Notes: generated from the sequence alone by a model not told the origin. A stretch of DNA of 64,000 nucleotides from Massilia sp. Root133 (GCF_001426525.1 NZ_LMEW01000031.1:470091-534090), one strand, 5' to 3'. Counted from the stretch's first letter, positions 16,018-25,297 are shown. Numbers and translations are program-made.

Positions 16018-18873
16018 ATGATGCAACAATATAACGCCAACTCGTACCTGTTCGGCGGTAATGCGCCGTACGTGGAAGAGTTGTACGAAGCGTACCTGAA
16101 CAATCCGGGCTCCGTCCCCGACAACTGGCGCGCCTATTTCGACGCGATGCAGCACATGCCCGCCGTCGACGGTACCGCCAAGCCGGACGTGGATCACTCG
16201 TCCGTGATCGCTTCGTTCGCCGAACGCGCCAAGCAGGGCCCGATCCGCACCGTGACCGCATCGCCGGACGCTGAACTCGGCCGCAAGCGCGTCGCCGTGA
16301 CCCAGTTGATCGCCGCTTACCGCTACCTCGGCTCGCGCTGGGCCAACCTGGACCCGCTGCAGCGCCAGGAACGTCCGCCGATCCCGGAACTGGATCCGGC
16401 CTTCTACGGCTTCACCGAAGCCGACCTGGACACCAAGTTCAACATCAGCAACACCTATTTCGGCCAGGAAGACGCCTCGCTGCGCGACCTGCTGAACATG
16501 TTGCGCGACACCTACTGCCGTTCCATCGGCGCAGAATTCATGTACGTCAGCGATCCGACCGAGAAGCGCTGGCTGCAGGAGAAGCTCGAGTCGATCCGTT
16601 CGACCCCGACCTTCACCGCTGAAAAGAAAAAACACATCCTCGAGCGCCTGACCGCGGCCGAAGGCCTGGAGCGCTACCTCCACACCAAGTACGTCGGCGC
16701 CAAGCGCTTCTCGCTGGAAGGCGGCGAATCGTTCATCGCCTCGATGGACGAAGTGATCCGCCGCGCCGGCGAGCACGGCGTGCAGGAAATCGTCATCGGC
16801 ATGGCCCACCGCGGCCGCCTGAACGTGCTGGTCAACACGCTGGGCAAGGCCCCGTCCGACCTGTTCGAGGAATTCGAAGGCAAGCACGCCGACGACCTGC
16901 CGGCCGGCGACGTCAAATACCACCAGGGCTTCTCGAGCGACATCTCGACCCCGGGCGGCCCGGTCCACCTGTCGCTGGCGTTCAACCCGTCGCACCTGGA
17001 AATCGTCAACCCGGTCGTGGAAGGTTCCGTCAAGGCGCGCATGGAGCGCCGCGGCGACCGCCTCGGCAAGGAAGTCCTGCCGATCCTCGTGCACGGCGAC
17101 GCCGCGTTCGCAGGCCAGGGCGTCGTGATGGAAACGCTGAACCTGGCGCAGACCCGCGGCTACGGCACGGGCGGCACGGTCCACATCGTCATCAACAACC
17201 AGATCGGCTTCACCACGTCCGACCCGCGCGACGCGCGCTCGACGCTGTACTGCACCGACGTCGTCAAGATGATCGAGGCGCCGGTGCTGCACGTGAACGC
17301 GGACGATCCGGAAGCCGTCGTGCTGGCCTCGCAGCTGGCGATGGACTACCGCACCGAGTTCCATAAAGACATCGTCGTCGACGTGATCTGCTACCGCAAG
17401 CTGGGCCACAACGAGCAGGACACCCCGGCCCTGACCCAGCCGCTGATGTACAAGAAGATCGCCAAGCACCCGGGCACCCGCAAGCTGTACGCGGACAAGC
17501 TGGCCGCGCAGGGCACCATCGCCGCCGACGGCGGCGACCAGCTCGTGGCCGCGTACCGCGCCGCGATGGACGCCGGCAAGCACACCGTCGACCCGGTCCT
17601 GACCGACTTCAAGAACAAGTACGCCGTCGACTGGGCGCCGTTCCTGAACAAGAAGTGGACGGACGCCGCCGACACCGCCGTGCCGCTGACCGAGCTGAAA
17701 CGCCTGGCCCAGCGCATCACGACCGTGCCGGAGAACTTCAAGCTGCACTCGCTCGTCGAGAAAGTGCTGGCCGACCGCGCCAAGATGGGCCAGGGCGAGC
17801 AGAACCTCGACTGGGGCATGGGCGAACACCTGGCCTACGCGTCGCTGCTGGCCTCGGGCTACGCCGTCCGCCTGTCGGGCCAGGACGCCGGCCGCGGCAC
17901 GTTCGTGCACCGTCACGCCGTGCTGCACGACCAGAACCGCGAGCGCTGGGACCAGGGTATCTACCTGCCGCTGGCGAACGTGTCGGACAACCAGGCCAAC
18001 TTCACCGTCATCGACTCCGTGCTGTCGGAAGAAGCGGTGCTGGGCTTCGAATACGGCTATTCGACCGCCGAGCCGAACACGCTGACGATCTGGGAAGGCC
18101 AGTTCGGCGACTTCGTGAACGGTGCGCAGGTCGTGATCGACCAGTTCATCGCGTCGGGCGAAGTGAAGTGGGGCCGCGCGTCGGGTCTCGTCATGATGCT
18201 GCCGCACGGCTACGAAGGCCAGGGTCCGGAGCACTCGTCGGCCCGTATCGAGCGCTTCCTGCAGCTGTCCGCCGACCACAACATGCAAGTCGTTCAGCCG
18301 ACCACGGCCGCGCAGATCTTCCACCTGCTGCGCCGCCAGATGGTGCGCCAGTTCCGCAAGCCGCTCGTCATCTTCACGCCGAAGTCGCTGCTGCGTAACA
18401 AGGACGCCGGCTCGCCGCTGACCGACCTGGCCAAGGGCGGCTTCCAGACCGTCATCGGCGAACTGGACGACAAGATCGACGCCAACAAGGTCAAGCGCGT
18501 GATCGTCTGCTCGGGCAAGGTGTACTACGACCTGGTCAACGCACGCAAGACCCGCGGCACGACGGACACGGCCATCCTCCGCATCGAGCAGCTGTACCCG
18601 TTCCCGCACAAGGCGTTCCAGGCCGAACTGAAGAAGTTCCCGAACGCCACCGAAGTGGTGTGGACGCAGGACGAGCCGCAGAACCAGGGCCCCTGGTTCC
18701 AGATCCAGCACAACGTGTTCGAAAGCATGGAAGCAGGCCAGCGCCTGGCATACGCCGGCCGTCCGGCTTCCGCGTCGCCTGCCGTCGGCTACACCGACAA
18801 GCACGTGGCGCAGCAGAAGGAACTGCTGGACACCGCGTTCTCGAAGCTGAAGGGTTTTGTCCTGACCAAATAA
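16018..18873 (+). CDS. odhA: 2-oxoglutarate dehydrogenase E1 component
   Basis: 951-residue thiamine-diphosphate enzyme that decarboxylates 2-oxoglutarate and passes the succinyl group to the E2 lipoyl arm (TCA cycle). The N-terminal segment SYLFGGNAPYVEELYE is the E2-binding region. The thiamine-diphosphate core is visible as HGDAAFAGQGVVMETLNLAQ and INNQIGFTTSDPRDARST. The transketolase-like part contains EAVLGFEYGYS and GQFGDFVNGAQVVIDQFI. Length fits the family. It is the first gene of the odh operon, followed by odhB and lpd. The start ATG is the first of two in-frame ATG codons after a clear RBS. Confidence 0.98.
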   Translation: MMQQYNANSYLFGGNAPYVEELYEAYLNNPGSVPDNWRAYFDAMQHMPAVDGTAKPDVDHSSVIASFAERAKQGPIRTVTASPDAELGRKRVAVTQLIAAYRYLGSRWANLDPLQRQERPPIPELDPAFYGFTEADLDTKFNISNTYFGQEDASLRDLLNMLRDTYCRSIGAEFMYVSDPTEKRWLQEKLESIRSTPTFTAEKKKHILERLTAAEGLERYLHTKYVGAKRFSLEGGESFIASMDEVIRRAGEHGVQEIVIGMAHRGRLNVLVNTLGKAPSDLFEEFEGKHADDLPAGDVKYHQGFSSDISTPGGPVHLSLAFNPSHLEIVNPVVEGSVKARMERRGDRLGKEVLPILVHGDAAFAGQGVVMETLNLAQTRGYGTGGTVHIVINNQIGFTTSDPRDARSTLYCTDVVKMIEAPVLHVNADDPEAVVLASQLAMDYRTEFHKDIVVDVICYRKLGHNEQDTPALTQPLMYKKIAKHPGTRKLYADKLAAQGTIAADGGDQLVAAYRAAMDAGKHTVDPVLTDFKNKYAVDWAPFLNKKWTDAADTAVPLTELKRLAQRITTVPENFKLHSLVEKVLADRAKMGQGEQNLDWGMGEHLAYASLLASGYAVRLSGQDAGRGTFVHRHAVLHDQNRERWDQGIYLPLANVSDNQANFTVIDSVLSEEAVLGFEYGYSTAEPNTLTIWEGQFGDFVNGAQVVIDQFIASGEVKWGRASGLVMMLPHGYEGQGPEHSSARIERFLQLSADHNMQVVQPTTAAQIFHLLRRQMVRQFRKPLVIFTPKSLLRNKDAGSPLTDLAKGGFQTVIGELDDKIDANKVKRVIVCSGKVYYDLVNARKTRGTTDTAILRIEQLYPFPHKAFQAELKKFPNATEVVWTQDEPQNQGPWFQIQHNVFESMEAGQRLAYAGRPASASPAVGYTDKHVAQQKELLDTAFSKLKGFVLTK

Positions 18874-18887
18874 GCAGCGCTCATTGA

Positions 18888-18914
18888 CCCCGCGCCCGTG
18901 GTGCGGGGTTTTTT
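18888..18914 (+). terminator. intrinsic terminator-like hairpin between odhA and odhB
   Basis: CCCCGCGC and GTGCGGGG form an 8-bp stem (one G-T pair) with a 5-base loop, followed directly by six T. It lies 14 bases after the odhA stop and 30 bases before odhB. It probably terminates part of the transcripts and lowers E2 relative to E1, or acts as a 3' stabiliser. Confidence 0.75.
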
Positions 18915-18943
18915 GCACAGAATACAAAAACGGAGTTTTCTAA

Positions 18944-20203
18944 ATGGCACAAATCGAAGTCAAGGTCCCCCAATTGTCGGAATCGGTCGCCGAAGCGACC
19001 CTGCTGTCGTGGCACAAGAAAGTCGGCGAAGCCGTCTCGCGCGACGAGAACCTGATCGACATCGAGACCGACAAGGTGGTCCTGGAACTGCCGGCACCGG
19101 CTGCCGGCGTGATCGTGCAAATCATCAAGAACGACGGCGGTACCGTCGTCTCGGGTGAAGTCATCGCCATCATCGACACCGAAGCCTCGGCCGGCGTGAG
19201 CCCGCTGCAGGTGACCGCCGCCCCGGCCGCCGCCGCCGAAGCCGCTGCTGCACCGGCCGCTGCCGCTGCCGCCACCGGTTCGAAAGGCGACGTCGCGATG
19301 CCGGCCGCCGCCAAGATCCTGGCCGACAACAACATGACGGCCGCCGACGCGACCGGCACCGGCCGTGACGGCCGCGTGACCAAGGGCGACGCCCTGGCCG
19401 CCGTCGCCAACAAACCGGCTGTTGCCGCTCCGGCTCCGCTGCAGCAGGCCGCACCGAAGGCAGCCCTGCCGCAAGTGGCCGCGCCGGCCGTCAACCTGGG
19501 CGACCGTCCGGAAGAGCGCGTGCCGATGAGCCGCCTGCGCGCCCGTATCGCCGAGCGCCTGCTGCAATCGCAGTCGACCAACGCCATCCTGACGACGTTC
19601 AACGAAGTCAACATGGCACCGGTCATGGAAATGCGCGCCAAGTACAAGGACAAGTTCGAGAAAGAGCACGGCGTCAAGCTGGGCTTCATGTCCTTCTTCG
19701 TCAAGGCCGCCGTCGCCGCGCTGAAGAAGTACCCGATCCTGAACGCGTCGGTCGACGGTAACGACATCATCTACCACGGCTACTTCGACATCGGTATCGC
19801 CGTCGGTTCGCCGCGCGGCCTGGTCGTCCCGATCCTGCGCAACGCCGACCAGATGTCGATCGCCGAGATCGAGAAGAAGATCGGCGAATTCGGCCAGAAA
19901 GCCAAGGACGGCAAGCTGACGCTGGAAGACCTGACCGGCGGTACGTTCTCGATCTCGAACGGCGGGACCTTCGGTTCGATGCTGTCGACCCCGATCATCA
20001 ACCCGCCGCAGTCGGCGATCCTGGGCGTGCACGCGACCAAGGACCGCGCCGTCGTCGAGAACGGCCAGATCGTCATCCGCCCGATGAACTACCTGGCGAT
20101 GTCGTACGACCACCGCATCATCGACGGCCGCGAAGCCGTCCTGGGCCTGGTCGCGATGAAGGACGCGCTGGAAGATCCGGCCCGCCTGCTGCTCGACCTG
20201 TAA
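18944..20203 (+). CDS. odhB: dihydrolipoyllysine succinyltransferase, E2 of 2-oxoglutarate dehydrogenase
   Basis: 419 residues. One lipoyl domain (residues 1-77) carries the lipoylated Lys44 in IETDKVVLE. An Ala/Pro-rich hinge leads to the E3-binding domain (about 108-145, with AAAKILADNN and GRDGRVTKGD), another hinge, and the catalytic acyltransferase core ending in SYDHRIIDGREAV with the active-site His-Asp pair. It transfers the succinyl group to CoA. It sits between odhA and the E3 gene in the operon, with a terminator-like hairpin just upstream. Confidence 0.98.
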   Translation: MAQIEVKVPQLSESVAEATLLSWHKKVGEAVSRDENLIDIETDKVVLELPAPAAGVIVQIIKNDGGTVVSGEVIAIIDTEASAGVSPLQVTAAPAAAAEAAAAPAAAAAATGSKGDVAMPAAAKILADNNMTAADATGTGRDGRVTKGDALAAVANKPAVAAPAPLQQAAPKAALPQVAAPAVNLGDRPEERVPMSRLRARIAERLLQSQSTNAILTTFNEVNMAPVMEMRAKYKDKFEKEHGVKLGFMSFFVKAAVAALKKYPILNASVDGNDIIYHGYFDIGIAVGSPRGLVVPILRNADQMSIAEIEKKIGEFGQKAKDGKLTLEDLTGGTFSISNGGTFGSMLSTPIINPPQSAILGVHATKDRAVVENGQIVIRPMNYLAMSYDHRIIDGREAVLGLVAMKDALEDPARLLLDL

Positions 20204-20267
20204 TTCACGAACGGGGGGCGCGCCCGCCTGGTGCGCCCGTGCGTGTGTCTGATGGAAGGGAATGATC

Positions 20268-20606
20268 ATGATCTCCGATGAAATCAAGCGTTTGCACGAA
20301 CTGCACCAGGCCGGCGCTTTGACCGACGCCGAATTCGAACAGGCGAAGGCGAAGGTATTGTCCGGCGCCTCGTCGACCGTGAACCTGAACAAGAGCGCGA
20401 GTGCCGACGGTACGTTCGCGTCCGAGCTGAACACCTTGCGCCGCTCGCGCACCGACCGCTGGCTGGGCGGTGTCTGCGGCGGCCTGGCGAAAGTGTCGGG
20501 CGTGGATGCGTGGGTATGGCGGCTCGTGTTCGCGCTGTTCACCATCACGTTCGGATTCGGGATCGTGATTTACCTGTTGTTGTGGATTTTCGTGCCGGAA
20601 GAGTGA
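20268..20606 (+). CDS. small SHOCT-PspC domain membrane protein
   Basis: 112 residues. The N-terminal ~30 residues match the SHOCT pattern (EIKRLHELHQAGALTDAEFEQAKAKVL). A PspC domain follows, with RSRTDRWLGGVCGGLAKVSGVD and one strong transmembrane segment ending LLLWIFVPEE. PspC proteins belong to envelope-stress (phage-shock) signalling. It lies between odhB and lpd, in the same direction. I chose the ATG at 20268 because the GGAAGGG Shine-Dalgarno is 7 bases upstream; the ATG at 20262 is too close to it. Its role inside a TCA-cycle operon is unexplained. Confidence 0.88.
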   Translation: MISDEIKRLHELHQAGALTDAEFEQAKAKVLSGASSTVNLNKSASADGTFASELNTLRRSRTDRWLGGVCGGLAKVSGVDAWVWRLVFALFTITFGFGIVIYLLLWIFVPEE

Positions 20607-20652
20607 GTCTTCGGGCGAAGAACGAATACGAAACTCCCACGTCACCTTTGCA

Positions 20653-20755
20653 CGTCGTCCCCGCGAAAGCGGGGACCCATGCTGAGTGCAGCGAAGTCGC
20701 CATGTGTGCGACTCCGGTATGGCCTGCATGGATTCCCGCTTGCGCGGGAATGACG
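20653..20755. repeat. bipartite intergenic hairpin element, copy 3
   Basis: Left arm CGTCGTCCCCGCGAAAGCGG and right arm GATTCCCGCTTGCGCGGGAA TGACG. The core contains GCTGAGTGCAGCGAAGTCGC and an internal GCGACT partner. It fills the gap between the PspC gene and lpd. Confidence 0.82.
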
Positions 20756-20794
20756 GTATTCATGCGGCCGTGGGAACAAAAAGGAAAACGTTAG

Positions 20795-22228
20795 ATGAGC
20801 ACTGAAAAACAATTCGACGTCGTCGTGATCGGCGGCGGTCCTGGCGGCTACGTGGCCGCGATCCGCGCAGCGCAGCTGGGCTTCAAGACCGCCTGCATCG
20901 ACGAATGGCAGAACGCCAAGGGCGGCCCGGCACTGGGCGGCACCTGCACCAACGTCGGCTGCATCCCGTCGAAGGCGCTGCTGCAATCGTCGGAACACTT
21001 CGAGCACGCCGGCCACGCGTTCGCCGAGCACGGCATCGACGTCGCCGGTCTGTCGCTGAACCTGGGCCAGATGCTCAAGCGCAAAGAGGGCGTCGTCAAG
21101 GCCAACAACGACGGCATCGTCTACCTGTTCAAGAAGAACAAGGTCACCTTCTTCCACGGCCGCGGCACGTTCGCCGGCAAGGCCGAAGGCGGCTTCACCG
21201 TCAACGTGTCGGGCCCGACCACCGATTCGATCAGCGCGAAGAACGTGATCATCGCGACCGGTTCGAACGCCCGCGAACTGCCGGGCGCGGCGTTCGACGA
21301 GAAAGTCATCCTGTCGAACACCGGCGCGCTGACCGTCGACGCCGTCCCGGCCAAGCTGGGCGTCATCGGCGCCGGCGTGATCGGCCTGGAGATGGGTTCC
21401 GTGTGGCGCCGCCTGGGTGCCAAGGTCACCGTGCTGGAAGGCCTGCCGACGTTCCTGGGCGCGGTCGACGAACAGATCGCCAAGGAAGCGCACAAGCTGT
21501 TCACCAAGCAAGGCCTGGACATCCAGCTGGGCGTGAAGATCAACAGCGTCACCAAGGGCGACAACAACGTCACCGTGGACTACGCCGACGCAGCGGGCGC
21601 CGCCAAGAGCGAAACGTTCGACCGCCTGATCATCTCGATCGGCCGCGTGCCGAACACCAACGGCCTCGGCATCGAGACCGTCGGCGTGCAGCTGGACGAG
21701 CGCGGCTTCGTGGCCGTCGACGACGAATGCCGCACCAACGTCCCGGGCATCTGGGCCGTGGGCGACGTCGTGCGCGGCCCGATGCTGGCGCACAAGGCGG
21801 AAGAAGAGGGTGTCGCCGTTGCCGAGCGCATCGCAGGCCAGCACGGTCACGTCAACTTCAACACGATCCCGTGGGTCATCTACACCTCGCCGGAAATCGC
21901 GTGGGTCGGCAAGACCGAGCAGCAGCTCAAGAAGGAAGGCGTCGCGTACAAAGCCGGCACGTTCCCGTTCATGGCCAACGGCCGTGCGCGCGCGCTGGGC
22001 GACACGTCGGGCATGGTGAAATTCCTGGCCGACGCGACGACCGACGAAATCCTGGGCGTCCACATCGTGGGCCCGGTCGCGTCGGAGCTGATCTCGGAAG
22101 CCGTCGTCGCGATGGAATTCCGCGCGTCGTCGGAAGACATCGCCCGCATCTGCCACGCCCACCCGTCGCTGTCCGAAGCGACCAAGGAAGCCGCGCTCGC
22201 CGTCGACAAGCGTTCGCTGAACTTCTAA
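20795..22228 (+). CDS. lpdA: dihydrolipoyl dehydrogenase (E3)
   Basis: 477-residue flavoenzyme that reoxidises the lipoyl groups of E2 with NAD. The FAD dinucleotide fold GGGPGG is at 13-18, and the redox disulphide lies in GGTCTNVGCIPSK (Cys51 and Cys56). The NAD site is GAGVIGLEMGSVWRRLG, the second FAD motif is WAVGDVVRGPMLAHKAEEEG, and the C-terminal His-Glu pair lies in HAHPSLSEATKEA. It belongs to the odh operon but is separated from odhB by the PspC gene and a hairpin repeat. Confidence 0.98.
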   Translation: MSTEKQFDVVVIGGGPGGYVAAIRAAQLGFKTACIDEWQNAKGGPALGGTCTNVGCIPSKALLQSSEHFEHAGHAFAEHGIDVAGLSLNLGQMLKRKEGVVKANNDGIVYLFKKNKVTFFHGRGTFAGKAEGGFTVNVSGPTTDSISAKNVIIATGSNARELPGAAFDEKVILSNTGALTVDAVPAKLGVIGAGVIGLEMGSVWRRLGAKVTVLEGLPTFLGAVDEQIAKEAHKLFTKQGLDIQLGVKINSVTKGDNNVTVDYADAAGAAKSETFDRLIISIGRVPNTNGLGIETVGVQLDERGFVAVDDECRTNVPGIWAVGDVVRGPMLAHKAEEEGVAVAERIAGQHGHVNFNTIPWVIYTSPEIAWVGKTEQQLKKEGVAYKAGTFPFMANGRARALGDTSGMVKFLADATTDEILGVHIVGPVASELISEAVVAMEFRASSEDIARICHAHPSLSEATKEAALAVDKRSLNF

Positions 22229-22258
22229 TACCTGTATGACCCGGGCTTCGGCCCGACT

Positions 22259-22293
22259 GGGGGTGGATGGCGTCGCTGTCCACCCCCATCTTT
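22259..22293 (+). terminator. probable terminator after lpdA
   Basis: GGGGGTGGA and TCCACCCCC form a perfect 9-bp stem with an 11-base loop, followed by ATCTTTATG with a short T run. The strong stem but weak T tract suggests partial termination before zapE. Confidence 0.55.
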
Positions 22294-22307
22294 ATGCGGC
22301 TCTTTTC

Positions 22308-23405
22308 ATGAACGTCCAAGAGTACTACCAGCACGCGCTGACCGAGCGCGGATTCAAGTCCGATCCCGCGCAGCAGCGCGCCGTCGACCGCCTGCAGGCC
22401 GCCTACGACGACTGGGTCGGGTACAAGTCGCAGCGCTCGTCCGCGTTCAAGCGCCTGATCAACCGTCCCGACGTCCCGCAGGGCGTCTACATGTGGGGCG
22501 GCGTGGGGCGCGGCAAGTCCTTCCTCATGGACAGCTTCTACTCGGTGGTGCCGGTCGTGCGCAAGACGCGCCTGCACTTCCACGAATTCATGCGCGCGGT
22601 ACACCGCCAGCTCGACGAGCTGAAAGGTGTCGAAGACCCGCTGATCGAGGTCGCCAGGCGCATCTCGAAGAAATACCGCCTGATCTGCTTCGACGAATTC
22701 CACGTGAGCGACGTGGCCGACGCGATGATCATGTACAACCTGCTGTCCGCGCTGTTCGCCAACGGCGTGTCGTTCGTGATGACGTCGAACTACGATCCGG
22801 ACAAGCTATACCCGGACGGCCTGCACCGCGACCGCATGCTGCCCACGATCGCGCTGATCAAGGACAAGCTGGACGTTATGAACGTCGACGCCGGCATCGA
22901 TTACCGCCACCGCGCGCTGGAACAGGTGCAGGCCTATTACACGCCGCTGGGCGCGGCCTCCGACCATGCCTTGCGCGAGGCGTATGCGAAAGTCGCCGAC
23001 ACGGCCGACGAGGATCCGCGCGTCCACATCGAACAACGCGAGCTGCGTGCGCTGCGGCGTGCGGGCGGCGTGATCTGGTTCGATTTCGCCACCTTGTGCG
23101 GCGGCCCGCGCTCGCAGAACGACTACCTGGAACTCGCGAGCCAGTTCCACACCGTGATCCTGTCGGGCGTGCCGCGCATGTCGGCCGCGATGTCGTCGGA
23201 GGCGCGCCGCTTCACGTGGCTGATCGACGTGTTCTACGATCACAAGGTCAAGCTGATCATGTCGGCCGAGGTCGAGCCGGAGCTGTTGTACACAGAGGGC
23301 GCGATGTCGAACGAGTTCCATCGCACGGTGTCGCGTATCATTGAGATGCAGTCGCGTGAATACATGCTCGCCGAGCGCCGCGGCGCGGCCGACTCGCTGG
23401 CCTGA
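22308..23405 (+). CDS. zapE: cell division AAA ATPase ZapE (AFG1-like)
   Basis: 365-residue AFG1/ZapE-family ATPase that modulates FtsZ rings in other bacteria. Walker A is GGVGRGKS (residues 64-71) and Walker B is LICFDEFHV. The family's MTSNYDPDKLYPDGLHRDRMLP segment follows, and RFTWLIDVFYDHKVKLI is near the C terminus. I chose the ATG at 22308 (MNVQEYY), which begins the conserved N terminus; the frame is open upstream but covers the hairpin. It follows lpdA in the same direction, an order common in this bacterial group. Confidence 0.94.
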   Translation: MNVQEYYQHALTERGFKSDPAQQRAVDRLQAAYDDWVGYKSQRSSAFKRLINRPDVPQGVYMWGGVGRGKSFLMDSFYSVVPVVRKTRLHFHEFMRAVHRQLDELKGVEDPLIEVARRISKKYRLICFDEFHVSDVADAMIMYNLLSALFANGVSFVMTSNYDPDKLYPDGLHRDRMLPTIALIKDKLDVMNVDAGIDYRHRALEQVQAYYTPLGAASDHALREAYAKVADTADEDPRVHIEQRELRALRRAGGVIWFDFATLCGGPRSQNDYLELASQFHTVILSGVPRMSAAMSSEARRFTWLIDVFYDHKVKLIMSAEVEPELLYTEGAMSNEFHRTVSRIIEMQSREYMLAERRGAADSLA

Positions 23406-23422
23406 ACGATCAAAGGAACCGA

Positions 23423-24094
23423 ATGAAAGCAGACTTCGTCACAGACTCTCGTACCCGTTTGCGCGCGCTCGCCGTGGCGCTGTCCGCCACGCTGCTGGCC
23501 GCGTGCGCAAGCCAGGACGTGGTGCCGCGCGAGGTGCCGCCGCCGCCCGTGACGTCCGTCGCGCAGGCCGACCAGCAACTGGCCGCCGTCGCGCGCGAGC
23601 GCGCCGCGATCGAGGCCCGCTTCGCGGAACGGGAACGCGTCTGCTACGACAAGTTTTTCGTGAATAACTGCCTCGACGAGGCGAAGGAACGCCGCCGCAG
23701 CGCGCTCGCCGCCCAGCGCGCGATCGAGGTGCAGGCCGAACACTTCAAGCGCCGGGCGGTCGTCGAGGAGCGCGACCGCAACCTGGCCGAAGCGGAACGC
23801 CGCTTCAAGGAACAGGAGGCGCGTATGGCGGCCGAACCGCCGAAGCCCGCAGCGGAGCCGACGCCGGTGCCGGCGCAGCGCAAGGCGATCGCGCCCGAGC
23901 GCATGGCCGAGCGCGACGCCCGCCTGCGCGCGCAGAAGCAGCAGGAAGCGGCGAGCGCCGGCAAGCGCGCGCAGAACGTGCGCGACTACGAGGCACGCAA
24001 GGCCCAGTCGGAAGAACGCCAGCGCAAGGTTGCGCAGCGCAAGGCGGAGAAGGCGGCGAAGGCCGCGAAAGAGGCCGAGGACGCCAAGAAGTAG
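23423..24094 (+). CDS. coiled-coil lipoprotein of unknown function
   Basis: 223 residues. A signal peptide with a lipobox LLAAC (Cys28) indicates lipid attachment. After a Pro-rich spacer, almost the whole mature protein is charged, helical and rich in Glu, Arg, Lys and Ala, typical of a long coiled coil. One short Cys-containing turn, ERVCYDKFFVNNCLDEAKE, holds two Cys about nine residues apart. A Lys/Ala-rich tail ends in EDAKK. AAAGGAACC lies before the ATG, 17 bp after zapE, so it is probably cotranscribed with zapE. I recognise no named family. Confidence 0.8.
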   Translation: MKADFVTDSRTRLRALAVALSATLLAACASQDVVPREVPPPPVTSVAQADQQLAAVARERAAIEARFAERERVCYDKFFVNNCLDEAKERRRSALAAQRAIEVQAEHFKRRAVVEERDRNLAEAERRFKEQEARMAAEPPKPAAEPTPVPAQRKAIAPERMAERDARLRAQKQQEAASAGKRAQNVRDYEARKAQSEERQRKVAQRKAEKAAKAAKEAEDAKK

Positions 24095-24123
24095 CGTTAC
24101 GGGAGGGCGGAGGGCCGCCGGCC

Positions 24124-24891
24124 CTACACAACCTGGGCCGGCTTGACCAGCTTCACGATGGCCATGCTGCAGTTCCCGCCCTTGCCCTGCGAGCGCTCGC
24201 CGGCCTTGTTGATCAGCATCTCGGACGCCTGACGGGGACTCGCCTTCGCGGTCACAGTGCCCAGTTCGGCATCCGTGAAGAAATGCCACAGGCCGTCCGA
24301 GCACAGCAGGAACACATCGTTCGCCGCGAGATCGAGGCGCTGGCCGAACGCAATGAAGGGCTCCTTGCGGCTATTGCCCATCACATTCAGCAACAGCTTG
24401 GACTTGCGGTGGTTCTTCGCGGCGTCCGGCGGCAGGCGGTCGCTCGACACGAGGTGCTCGACATAGGCCGCGTCGCTCGTGCGCGCCAGGCACTTGCCGT
24501 CGTGAAAGTAATACAGGCGCGAATCGCCCACGTGGGCCCAGACGGCCTCGCCATGCGGCGTCAGGACGAGGCCGACGAAGCTGGCGTGCGCATGGGCCTG
24601 TGTCGTGACGGCGTTCATGTTGATGACCAGATGGGTTTCCTGCACGATGTCGCGCAACAATTGCTGCAGGCGCTCCACGGACGGGTGGTCGCCCGGCTTG
24701 AATTCGTCGAACACCTGCTTGGCGGTGTGCAGGACCTGTTCCGCGCCGGCCGCGCCGGCAATGCCGTCGGACAGCACGGCCAGGACGTAGCCGGGCGCGC
24801 GGGCGCCCGTCATGAGCGCGACCCGGTCGTTCTGCTGGGGGCGGTTACCGATATGCTGGGCGGTTCCCGCTTCTAACTTGTATGAGGTCAT
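24124..24891 (-). CDS. PP2C-type Ser/Thr protein phosphatase with altered C-terminal metal motif
   Basis: 255-residue PPM-family phosphatase. Recognisable motifs are RPQQND (metal Asp), AVLSDGIAG, AHVGDSRLYYF, TSDAAYVEHL and LLCSDGLWHFF. The last motif, normally DNxT, reads GGNCSM, so the metal-binding Asp is replaced by Gly. The N-terminal DGMGG motif is also altered to DGIAG. The enzyme may be weak, use another residue, or have become a binding protein. It stands alone on the minus strand between two rightward units. Confidence 0.85.
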   Translation of the reverse strand: MTSYKLEAGTAQHIGNRPQQNDRVALMTGARAPGYVLAVLSDGIAGAAGAEQVLHTAKQVFDEFKPGDHPSVERLQQLLRDIVQETHLVINMNAVTTQAHAHASFVGLVLTPHGEAVWAHVGDSRLYYFHDGKCLARTSDAAYVEHLVSSDRLPPDAAKNHRKSKLLLNVMGNSRKEPFIAFGQRLDLAANDVFLLCSDGLWHFFTDAELGTVTAKASPRQASEMLINKAGERSQGKGGNCSMAIVKLVKPAQVV

Positions 24892-25070
24892 AAACGTGGC
24901 TTTCCGATGCCGCCATGCCGGACTTTGTTGGCGGCAACGACGGTGTAGTTTAAACTATGCACCGGTTTGCACTGGAGTTGCAAGCCGTAACAATGAATAG
25001 CGCGCCGCCCCGAGCCAGCGGGCATGCGTCTTCCCACCCCTTTACGCTTAACTGTTCGGAAATGCCTAAC

Positions 25071-25271
25071 ATGATCGACGTCCAGGAGATCCACCGCCGT
25101 ATTATCGAACTCGACGTGGAACATCGCGACCTCGACGCTGTCATCGACATGCTGACCCGCGACGGTCACGCCGACCAGTTGCAGTTGCGACGTCTGAAGA
25201 AACGCAAGCTGCAGTTGAAGGACCACATCACACTGCTGAAAATGCAGTTGGTGCCGGACGTTCCGGCATAA
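25071..25271 (+). CDS. small YdcH/DUF465-family protein
   Basis: 66 residues, fully helical and highly charged (EIHRRIIELDVEHRDLDAVI, LRRLKKRKLQLKDHI), matching the YdcH/DUF465 family of small helical-hairpin proteins of unknown role. I chose the ATG at 25071 (MIDVQEI); another in-frame ATG lies at 25062. The gene is 26 bp from the helicase gene, suggesting co-transcription. Confidence 0.82.
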   Translation: MIDVQEIHRRIIELDVEHRDLDAVIDMLTRDGHADQLQLRRLKKRKLQLKDHITLLKMQLVPDVPA

Positions 25272-25297
25272 GCCCACGTTTTTTAAGCAGTCTCATT

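Noticed and set aside
15973..18927. A nearly 1,000-codon open frame on the minus strand opposite odhA
   Set aside because: It is the antisense shadow of a highly biased, GC-rich gene; the translation is dominated by Arg, Gly, Val, Asp and His with no family motif.
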